64,000 bases of DNA, taken from positions 62,001 to 126,000 of the forward strand of contig JAUIHP010000020.1 in assembly GCA_030431975.1 (NCBI GenBank), in the 5' to 3' direction. The notes below the pieces were generated by a model. It saw only the letters and a program-made list of their open reading frames with translations, had not been told where the DNA came from and did not search any database. This DNA comes from a bacterium. GTDB lineage: Bacteria > Eisenbacteria > RBG-16-71-46 > CAIMUX01. The stretch's first letter is position 1; every line of letters begins with the position of its first letter. The position numbers and the translations under genes were made by a program. Of the stretch, positions 40,266-48,034 are shown piece after piece.

Positions 40266-41750
40266 CTAGCGCATGCCGCCCGGCAGGTTCGTATAGACCA
40301 GGGAGTAGTCCCCATAGCCCAACTCATCGACGAAGATGAACTTCAAACCGTTCTTCATACCCGTGTACTCGGGGATGAGGGGATCACCATACATGGTGTA
40401 CTCCCAGACTTCATAGGCCCGGTTATCCCGTACCGTCCACAGCTTCGTGCTCCGCAGCCGCGACGTGGCCCGACCCGTCTCGATGTCGGACGGATCCTCT
40501 TCCTCCTCCAGGACGAAGCCCAGGAGTTCCTTGTCCTGCGGAATGAGATTGAAGGAGATCTCGTCGGGCTCCCCCAACCGGACATAGACGAGTCCGCGGT
40601 CGGTCTCGAACCCAGGCCGGTACCCCTTGAAGAGCTCGTTGGCCTTTTCGATCCTCTCCAGGAACTTGGTCTCCAGCGGGTTGATTTGTCCCCGCGGGAC
40701 CGGTTGGCGCCGGTTCCAGAATTCCCGGAGGAACTCCTCCCGCTCGCCCCGGCTCATGACCATGAACGAATCGTTTTCCTCTACGTTGAAGAGAATGCGA
40801 GAGTAGGACATCAGGAGTTCCTGATCTTCGGTCCAGCGCCGCTCTTCCCACAGAACCTGAAACGTGCCCTGCCTCCGCTCCAGTGTCTCTCCCGTCGCCG
40901 TTCGCAATGAGGCCGCAAGCTCGTAGGATCCGGCGGGAAGACCGGAAACGTCGAATCGTTTCAACTCCCACTGCGGTCGCTCCGAGACCGTGATCTCGTC
41001 GGTCGTCTCCAGGGCGAGCGCACCGTCGCCGGCGCGGCGGATTTCGTAGTGCATCTCCGCGTCCTCCCCCTCACCCATTCCCTCCGGGAGCCCGTACCTT
41101 TCGAGGTAGGTCGAGATCACCGGCTGAAAGAGACCGTAGTAACGAAAGGGATTGGGCTTGATTCGGGAACGAACAGAGCGAAGTCCGGGGCCAGCGGAAT
41201 CCGAGCCTTCCGCAAGGGACCAGGCAAAGAGCACGTCGCTGAGTAGCGGCGTAGGCTCGCCCTCAATGGGAGCGCGAACCCTTCCCTCTACGACGCCCTT
41301 GGGATGGTTGCCCTGGAGGACACTGATGATGCCAGCCTTGATCCGGGTAACGTCCTCGACCTCGACGCGAAGACCGGCCGTCTCCGGAAGCCACCGGGGA
41401 TGCAGGCGCAGCCAACGTTCGGGCACGGGAAAGCGGGAGTCCGACTGGGTCGAGTCGGGGCCGAGAGCAAGTTCCGTTTCGTAACGGGCTCGCGGGTTTC
41501 CGCCGCGGTCCAGCATTTCGACCGCGACTTTGACCTGCAGCGAATCGTCACTCCGCTCTTCCAAGGCAGACCTGGGAATGGCCAGCGAGACCTCGGGAGC
41601 GGGACGCCCGTCCTCGTAGAACATGACGACATCCGCCTGAAATCGAATGTTTCCTTCCGCCTCCTGCGGGAAGGTCGACTCCAGAGGGTCGTCACCGGAA
41701 AGCGGCCAGACACCGAGAAGTACGGAAGTCAGGACGAACAGGTATCGCAA
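40266..41750 (-). CDS. GWxTD-domain secreted protein
   Basis: 494 residues. The C-terminal half carries the GWxTD domain, found in Bacteroidetes and related phyla and of unknown function: EEFLREFWNRRQPVPR followed by GFETDRGLVYVRLGEPDEI (about 365-383), where Trp of the name motif is Phe. The N-terminal half is a beta-rich region. The start is TTG 41748-41750: GAGGAGCGAAC stands directly before it and the hydrophobic signal (RYLFVLTSVLLGVWPLSG) begins there; a GTG at 41780 lacks a site. It lies between a giant secreted protein and pgk, and may be a periplasmic or surface partner of the former. Confidence 0.82.
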   Translation of the reverse strand: MRYLFVLTSVLLGVWPLSGDDPLESTFPQEAEGNIRFQADVVMFYEDGRPAPEVSLAIPRSALEERSDDSLQVKVAVEMLDRGGNPRARYETELALGPDSTQSDSRFPVPERWLRLHPRWLPETAGLRVEVEDVTRIKAGIISVLQGNHPKGVVEGRVRAPIEGEPTPLLSDVLFAWSLAEGSDSAGPGLRSVRSRIKPNPFRYYGLFQPVISTYLERYGLPEGMGEGEDAEMHYEIRRAGDGALALETTDEITVSERPQWELKRFDVSGLPAGSYELAASLRTATGETLERRQGTFQVLWEERRWTEDQELLMSYSRILFNVEENDSFMVMSRGEREEFLREFWNRRQPVPRGQINPLETKFLERIEKANELFKGYRPGFETDRGLVYVRLGEPDEISFNLIPQDKELLGFVLEEEEDPSDIETGRATSRLRSTKLWTVRDNRAYEVWEYTMYGDPLIPEYTGMKNGLKFIFVDELGYGDYSLVYTNLPGGMR

Positions 41751-41872
41751 AGTTCGCTCCTCGCCTCGCGGTCCCGGCACTCCGCGCTCGTCTAGAGTTT
41801 CTCTATCAGGGCTGGGCTCAGATTAGCAGAAAGAGACGACTGTCGCGAAACGGGTCGCCTCCCGAACTGAAC

Positions 41873-44281
41873 TCAGCGAATGATGGTGAACCTCCCGGAA
41901 CCGCTCTTTCCCTCTGCCTCCACCGAGTAGATGTAGACCCCGGACGCGATGTCCTGGCCGTTCCGCGAGATCATGTTCCAGAACGCGGTTCCTCCTCCGC
42001 GCTCCGGATCATGATCGACGTTGGCGACCCAGTCTCCGGCCAGGGTAAAGATGCGAATCGTCGCCGGCGCTTCGGGAAGACCGACGAAAGCGATCTTCGT
42101 TCCGGTCGGATCCGAATCGTTTGGGATCAAGTCCCATCCGGACGGGTTCTCGCCCCGAATGTACGGATTGGGAACGACGTAGACCTCGCCGGGATCGAAC
42201 TCGGGAACCGCGTCCCACCTTGGAACAACGGCAAAGTCTTCGGAAGAACTCGGCGTTCCCTCCAACTCAAAGTAGTCGCCACGTTCGTCGAACCAGCCGC
42301 TGTAACCGGTCACCGCATAGAAATACTTCATGCCGTTCTTGATTCCGCGATCGTCTGTGAAGCGGTAACGGCCGACGGGGTAGTACCAACGGTTCTCTTC
42401 CCCAGGAATGACGGATCCGGTCGGCTGCAGATAGAGAGAGTCCACCGTCGTGTCGACATACTTCGACAGATGGTAGGGCGATTCCCGTCCGAGTCCGTCG
42501 GGCGGCGACAGAGACAAGTCCGCCAGCAGCTGCCAGTCATTGGGCGCAGGGCCGATCTGCCCGGTCGGACGCCCCCAACCCTCGACGCGCCAAATTCGGT
42601 AACCCCGGAAGAGCAGCCTCTGCTGAATCGGGTCCGCCACCAGTTCCGAAGTGTTGTCCCAGGCCAGGTACACTTTGCGATCCCCTCGGGACTCGATCCG
42701 CTGTTGTCCCGGTACCGGATCCGTCAGGTTGGTCGTCGGGGAGGGAACGGAGACCGTGCCTACCCAATGCACGAGGGTCTCGGGACCGGTCGTCTCGACT
42801 TCCGTCGCATTACGGAAGAGCGGCGTACAGCAATCGCAGTCCGCGTTGAAGTAGTTCTTGGGGATGCACTGGGTGTCTTTGATCAGGATGTTGACCGCGT
42901 TCAGGCTGTCGCAGGGATCCTTCCAGAAGGTCGGCGTCGACGCGTCCAAAGCCACCAAACACGTTTCGAGTTTGGGACGTCCGGTGGCCACATCTCCGTC
43001 GACGTCGCGCCAGGATCCGTTGTAGACGCGTTGCGCCCGCACGGCATTGTCGATCATGCCGGTGAACCCTTCCCCGATGACAAAGGCAACCTGAAGATTG
43101 AGACGTTCACCCGGAACGAAGTCGTCGAAGGGGCCGGCCGAGAAGGCGTAACGGTAGTCCGCCGGCTGCGCCGTGGCCTGTCGCGGCCGCTCACCGGAAC
43201 CAAGCAGGTCGTATCGTTCGTCGTCCGTCGCGGGATCTCCTTCCGGGTACGGGTTGCCGCTGGAGAAGAAGCGTACGGTGTTCATCTGCACATTGAGCGG
43301 AGCCTGCTCCCCGGTCGGATCGGTCGTGTGACCGAGGAACATTCCGCCGAAGTACCCGGAGACGTCCCCGCCTTCCGCCGTTTGTCCGTCGTCCGGAACG
43401 TCGTACATGTAGGCGACGTCGATATGGAGACTTCTCTCCGCGCAGTCCTTGATCGTGAAGTCGTCATCGGTACAGAAGTACTCGATAGTGGGATCGACGA
43501 AGGTCGTGTCGGTCGAGTAGAAGAAGCCGCCGTCATCGGTGTGGTAGTTGGGTGAGTCCGGGGGGCCGGCGTCACCGTCGACAAAGAATCCGAGGTAGAC
43601 ACTCCGGAGGACATCGATGCCGTCGTTGATGACCTCGAAGTCAAAACCGACGAACTCGTTGATACCGGGCGCCGACCAGGCGAAGCTTCTTTGCCGAACG
43701 CGAAGGTTCATCGGTTCGTGGTCGACGAACGCATCCTTGGCCGCCTGGGTGTAGTCCCAGTACTCGCAGGAGTACATCTGCTGCGAAACGGCTTCGAAGT
43801 CCTCGTCGATCAGCCCGTCACCGTCGTCATCCTTCCCGTTGTGGAACTCCTCATCGACCTGTCCGTCTCCATCGTCATCCGGTTGCGGGGAATAACCCGG
43901 CCGATTCCCTCCCGCCACGCCCTCGTAGGACGGGTAAAAGGAGTCGACCGGATCCGTACTCGGCCGCCATTCGGTCGCAGCGGAGACGCGCGGAAGGTTG
44001 TCGGGTCCGATGGCCCCGACCCAGAGAGACGCACTGTAGAGGTACTCTCCCCCACGCCAGCTCGCCGAGGGCCCGTCGTGCCAGCCGGGGTTGCCGATGA
44101 TTCCGACGTTGCTGAGATGAAGAGTGAGCGGGCCTACATCGTGATAAACGCTGTTTGGAGGGAAGTAGGCGTAGATGCCCGAGTCGGACGGCGACTCGCG
44201 TGCCAGGGAGTCGCTACGGACAAAGCCAAGGAGACAGACGGCACAAAGGAGGGCGCGACCCCAATGAACGAGGTACCGCAT
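41873..44281 (-). CDS. Giant secreted protein with FlgD-like/T9SS-type C-terminal sorting domain, paralogue B
   Basis: 802 residues. Signal peptide (MRYLVHWGRALLCAVCLLGF), then blocks shared with its paralogue at 45444: SWRGGEYLYSASLWVGAI, a calcium-loop segment DDDGDGQVDEEF...DDDGDGLIDEDF (about 135-165), SCEYWDYT, EFVGFDFEVINDG, GGMFLGHTTDP, and a CDCCTP cluster. It ends with VYVVPNPYIRGENPSGWD, an Ig-like FlgD fold (ATIRIFTLAGDW) and SGVYIYSVEAEGKSGSGRF, the form of a type IX secretion (T9SS) C-terminal domain. It is probably surface-exposed or released. ATG 44279-44281 is preferred to 44308 on spacing from GGGAGAAGGGAC. Confidence 0.8.
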   Translation of the reverse strand: MRYLVHWGRALLCAVCLLGFVRSDSLARESPSDSGIYAYFPPNSVYHDVGPLTLHLSNVGIIGNPGWHDGPSASWRGGEYLYSASLWVGAIGPDNLPRVSAATEWRPSTDPVDSFYPSYEGVAGGNRPGYSPQPDDDGDGQVDEEFHNGKDDDGDGLIDEDFEAVSQQMYSCEYWDYTQAAKDAFVDHEPMNLRVRQRSFAWSAPGINEFVGFDFEVINDGIDVLRSVYLGFFVDGDAGPPDSPNYHTDDGGFFYSTDTTFVDPTIEYFCTDDDFTIKDCAERSLHIDVAYMYDVPDDGQTAEGGDVSGYFGGMFLGHTTDPTGEQAPLNVQMNTVRFFSSGNPYPEGDPATDDERYDLLGSGERPRQATAQPADYRYAFSAGPFDDFVPGERLNLQVAFVIGEGFTGMIDNAVRAQRVYNGSWRDVDGDVATGRPKLETCLVALDASTPTFWKDPCDSLNAVNILIKDTQCIPKNYFNADCDCCTPLFRNATEVETTGPETLVHWVGTVSVPSPTTNLTDPVPGQQRIESRGDRKVYLAWDNTSELVADPIQQRLLFRGYRIWRVEGWGRPTGQIGPAPNDWQLLADLSLSPPDGLGRESPYHLSKYVDTTVDSLYLQPTGSVIPGEENRWYYPVGRYRFTDDRGIKNGMKYFYAVTGYSGWFDERGDYFELEGTPSSSEDFAVVPRWDAVPEFDPGEVYVVPNPYIRGENPSGWDLIPNDSDPTGTKIAFVGLPEAPATIRIFTLAGDWVANVDHDPERGGGTAFWNMISRNGQDIASGVYIYSVEAEGKSGSGRFTIIR

Positions 44282-44410
44282 CCTGAGAGTCCCTTCTCCC
44301 AACCCCATGAGAGGACGTCAGCTGCGAACGGCCGGAAGCCGTTCGCCAGTGTCGTTGGGAGAGGTTTTTCGACGGTCCGAACCAGCGGCCCCGAAGGACC
44401 GCCAGGAGAC

Positions 44411-45352
44411 CTAGAAACGGAAGTCGATCGAGAACCGGTGGATTCCGGTGTTGATCTCGCTCATGTCCGTGTACGCATAGTCGACGCGAGCTTCCGAGTT
44501 GAACCCGGTGGCCACTTTGAACCCGAGCCCGGCAGAGAAACCTTCCAGGTCATAGCGGAACTGGTATCCGCCACGCGCGAAGAAGAACTCCTTGAAGCCG
44601 TACTCCGTTCCCCAGCTCGCTCGCTCGTTGTTGTCCGGCGGATGACTGAACTCGCCGGCCATCGTCAAGAGATGGGCGTCCGACTCGTAAAGGTTCATCG
44701 ACATCCCGACCCGGAAGACCGTCGGCATCTTGACCGTGTCCTCAATGAACTGCATGTCGGATCCGATGTTCTGGATCGACATTCCGATCCGGAGACTCCG
44801 GTATCCCGTGTCGTAGAGCGTACCGAAGTCGAACGTCGTCGCCTGATCTTCATACGTAGCCAGGGTCGACTGGACGAAGTTCGCGGAGATTCCGGCGGAG
44901 AACTTATCCGTGAACGAACGTCCATAGGTCACGCCGAAGGCGATGTCGCCGGCGTCGAAGGACTCACCGTTGCCTTCGGGACGAAAGACCGTCCGCACCG
45001 GCTGCGAGTCCATGTAGAGACTGCGCGCGTTGACGGCGACCTTGCCCGGAAGGAAGCCCACGTCAAAGACGTAGGCCGCCTGGGTGAAGGAAATGTCAGC
45101 CAACCAGTTTGCGTGGTTGATGTTCACGACGGACTTGTTGATGCGGGCGATTCCGGCGGGATTCCAGAAGATCGCGCTGGCATCGTCCGCAATGGAGACA
45201 AAGGCGCCGCCCATTGCCTGGGCACGGGCGCCCACGCCGAGCTTGAGGAACTGACCACCGATCGTTCCCACCTTTTCGAACTCCGCGGCCGCCTGCGAGA
45301 CACTGGGTGCCATCGCCAAGGCCAACCCCAGAGCCAACCATGTCCTCTTCAC
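44411..45352 (-). CDS. PorV/PorQ-family outer-membrane protein
   Basis: 313 residues: signal peptide (VKRTWLALGLALAMAPSVSQ), then a PorV-type barrel beginning EFEKVGTIGGQFLKLGVGAR and AQAMGGAFVSIADDASAIFW-NPAG, the motif shared with FadL/PorV barrels. The end is IDFRF. PorV shuttles or anchors T9SS cargo at the outer membrane. Here it is placed between two genes whose products end in T9SS-like sorting domains, which supports that role. The GTG 45350-45352 is decided by AAGGAGGTTTCCT; an ATG at 45436 lacks a site and would bury the signal peptide. Confidence 0.85.
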   Translation of the reverse strand: MKRTWLALGLALAMAPSVSQAAAEFEKVGTIGGQFLKLGVGARAQAMGGAFVSIADDASAIFWNPAGIARINKSVVNINHANWLADISFTQAAYVFDVGFLPGKVAVNARSLYMDSQPVRTVFRPEGNGESFDAGDIAFGVTYGRSFTDKFSAGISANFVQSTLATYEDQATTFDFGTLYDTGYRSLRIGMSIQNIGSDMQFIEDTVKMPTVFRVGMSMNLYESDAHLLTMAGEFSHPPDNNERASWGTEYGFKEFFFARGGYQFRYDLEGFSAGLGFKVATGFNSEARVDYAYTDMSEINTGIHRFSIDFRF

Positions 45353-45443
45353 AGGAAACCTCCTTCGGAACGCCAAGAGGCCTTCTTGCGCGTTCCCTTC
45401 CACCCCGGACATCAAACCTGATTTCCACAGCATCATCGTTCCC

Positions 45444-47969
45444 CTACCGGACGATTACGAAACGGCCCAGCTTGTTGTCGTTCGAGGTCTCTACCGAGTA
45501 GATGTAGACCCCGGACACGACGTCCTGACCGTTACGGCTGATGAGTTTCCATTCGACACTGCCCGAGTTTCCATCGTGGTCGAGTGTTTCCACGAGGTCT
45601 CCGGCCAGGGTCAGAATCTTGATCTTGGCCGGCTCATCCGGCAAGCCCGCGAACATGATCTTCGTTCCGGTCGGGTCCGAGTCGCTCGGCGTCAGATCCC
45701 AGCCCGCCGGGTTCTCATTGGCGATGTACGGATTCGGAACGACGAAGACCTCGTCGAGGCTGCCGTCCTTGACCGCATCCCAACGCGGAGTGACCGCCTG
45801 AGCCTCCGTCGCCGACGGAAGACTCTCGAGCTCGAAGTACAGGCCTGACGTATCCGTCCACGCGCTGTAGGCCGTGACGTCATAGAAGTAGACCATTCCG
45901 TTCTTGAGCCCGAGCGTGTCCGTGTAGGAGTAGTAGCCTGGCGGACGATACTGCCGGACTTCCTCGCCCTCCCTAACCGATCCCGTGTTGACGAGACAAC
46001 AGTCGCCGAGATCCTGACAGAGCGTCGAATCGAAGTCGGCGTCCGAATACTTCGGCAGATAGAAGGGCGACGCAGAACTGTCCCCATCCAAAGGATTGTA
46101 GGAAAGGTCGGCTACGAGCTGCCAGTCGTTGGGCGCAGGTCCGACGGATCCGACGGGTCGGTCCCATCCTTCTACTCGCCAGATTCGGTATCCGGCGAAG
46201 AGGATTCGTGCCTGGATCGGGTCGGCCGTCAGCTCACTGACGTTGTCCCACTGCAGTTCGACTCTGCGATCGCCGGGCGGCGCGTAGACCTGAACGCCGA
46301 CGATGGCGTCCAGCACCGACGGACGGTCCGGGTCGCACGGGTGGGTGTAGATCCCCGTCTCGATGTCGACGTTGGTGTTGGGCGGCGGCGGAGCCACCGT
46401 ACCCACCCAGTTGACCAGAGTTTCCAGTCCGGTTTCCGTCGCGCTCGGCAGAAGCGGAGTACAGCAGTTGCAATCGTTGTCGACGTAGTTCTCGATCAGA
46501 CACTGAGTAACTTTGATCGTTCGCTGCGAGGGGTTGAGAGAGTCGCACTCATCCCGCCAAAACTGCGGTTCCGCTGCGGAGAGTGCCCGAAGGCAGGTCT
46601 CGCGACCATCCACACCCGTCAGCGGGTTGCTGTCGATATCGCGCCAGCGCCCGTTGTAGATCCGCTGGGCATTGATCGCGTTCGTAATCATCCCGTCGCG
46701 ACCCTGGCCGGCGACGAAGGCCACCTGAAGCTGAATCTTCTCTCCCGGAAGGAGCTCGGCGAAAGGTCCGGCAGCAAACGTGTAGCGATAGTCGTTGGGC
46801 TGAGTCGAAGGACGCGTCGAACGCTCTCCGGACTGCAGCAGGTCATATCGTTCGGTGTCGTTACGAGGATCACCGGCAGGATACGGATTGTTTCCAGAGA
46901 AGAAACGGGCCGTGTGCATCTCGACCTGCTCCGGAGCGCGCTCACCGAACGGGTCGGTCGTGTGCCCGAGGAACATTCCGCCGAAGTACCCGTCGACATC
47001 CCCGCCTTCGGCCGTATTGCCGTCATCGGGAACGTCGTACATGTACATGATGTCGAGATTGAGGACCTGCTCGGCGCAGTTGAAGAGTTCCTGGGAGACT
47101 CGGTCGTTGCACTCGTAGGAGATGGACGGATCGACGAACGTCGTGTCCGTCGAAAAGAGCGCAACTCCGTCGTCGGTCCAGTAACCGTCCGCGTCTTTCG
47201 GCCCGGCGTCGGAGTCGACGAAGAACCCGAGGTAAACCTGGCGAAGCACCTCGAAGCCGTCGTTGATGATGTCGAAGTCGAACCCGATGAACTCGTTCGA
47301 TCCTGTCGTGGACCAGGCGTAACTCTTCTGCTGCACGCGGACATTGAGCGGACGGTGTTCCGCGTTCAGGTCCGACGAAAGGTCCGAGTAGTCCCAGTAC
47401 TCGCAGGAGAACATCTGCTGGGAGACCGCGGCGTAGTCTTCGTCGATGAGACCATCACCGTCGTCGTCCTTACCGTTCAGGAACTCCTCATCCATGACGC
47501 CGTCATTGTCGTCGTCCGGAGCCGGCGAGAAACCGGGACGGTTTCCGTTCGCAATTCCCTCGTAGGCCGGATAGATCGTGTCCACCGGATCGAGGGACGG
47601 CAACAACTCGAAGTCATAACCACCGGTCGAAACGTAGGCCAGGTTGTCCGGGGCAATGGCGCCGATCCACATCGCACCGATGTAGAGGTACTCGCCTCCC
47701 CTCCAACCCGCAGACACAGAGTCGAGGTTGAGCTGCCCGTTTCCGACTCGTCCGATGTTCGAGACGAAGAGTTCCAGCAAACCGACGTTGTGGTAGAAGA
47801 CGTTGGGTGGCCCCGTCGTGAAGAGCGGGTGCGTCGAGCCGTACTTCCCGCCGGGCGTGCCGTAGGGATTGTAGGCATCCTCCGCCCCCGCAGTCGGAGC
47901 AGAGACCAGGCTCGCACCGACGATGACGGCGGTGGCGATCCCGAAGCTCCTGGAGAGGTTCCGCAGCAC
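45444..47969 (-). CDS. Giant secreted protein with FlgD-like/T9SS-type C-terminal sorting domain, paralogue A
   Basis: 841 residues, the same architecture as the protein at 41873: signal peptide (SFGIATAVIVGASLVSAPTA), NVFYHNVGLLELFVSNIGRV, GWRGGEYLYIGAMWIGAIAP, calcium-loop segment DDDNDGVMDEEF...DDDGDGLIDEDY (about 155-185), EFIGFDFDIINDGFEVLRQV, a CNCCTP cluster, and a C-terminal VFVVPNPYIANENPAGWD...GVYIYSVETSNDNKLGRF block. It is longer in the C-terminal third, with an extra Cys-rich stretch (CQDLGDCC). GTG 47967-47969 has AGGAGGATTGCAAAA before it. Function unknown; likely a surface or released structural protein. Confidence 0.8.
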   Translation of the reverse strand: MLRNLSRSFGIATAVIVGASLVSAPTAGAEDAYNPYGTPGGKYGSTHPLFTTGPPNVFYHNVGLLELFVSNIGRVGNGQLNLDSVSAGWRGGEYLYIGAMWIGAIAPDNLAYVSTGGYDFELLPSLDPVDTIYPAYEGIANGNRPGFSPAPDDDNDGVMDEEFLNGKDDDGDGLIDEDYAAVSQQMFSCEYWDYSDLSSDLNAEHRPLNVRVQQKSYAWSTTGSNEFIGFDFDIINDGFEVLRQVYLGFFVDSDAGPKDADGYWTDDGVALFSTDTTFVDPSISYECNDRVSQELFNCAEQVLNLDIMYMYDVPDDGNTAEGGDVDGYFGGMFLGHTTDPFGERAPEQVEMHTARFFSGNNPYPAGDPRNDTERYDLLQSGERSTRPSTQPNDYRYTFAAGPFAELLPGEKIQLQVAFVAGQGRDGMITNAINAQRIYNGRWRDIDSNPLTGVDGRETCLRALSAAEPQFWRDECDSLNPSQRTIKVTQCLIENYVDNDCNCCTPLLPSATETGLETLVNWVGTVAPPPPNTNVDIETGIYTHPCDPDRPSVLDAIVGVQVYAPPGDRRVELQWDNVSELTADPIQARILFAGYRIWRVEGWDRPVGSVGPAPNDWQLVADLSYNPLDGDSSASPFYLPKYSDADFDSTLCQDLGDCCLVNTGSVREGEEVRQYRPPGYYSYTDTLGLKNGMVYFYDVTAYSAWTDTSGLYFELESLPSATEAQAVTPRWDAVKDGSLDEVFVVPNPYIANENPAGWDLTPSDSDPTGTKIMFAGLPDEPAKIKILTLAGDLVETLDHDGNSGSVEWKLISRNGQDVVSGVYIYSVETSNDNKLGRFVIVR

Positions 47970-48034
47970 TTTTGCAATCCTCCTATGGCCGACCGTTCCA
48001 CCCCGGAACTTCGGTCGGCCGACTTACCCGACTA

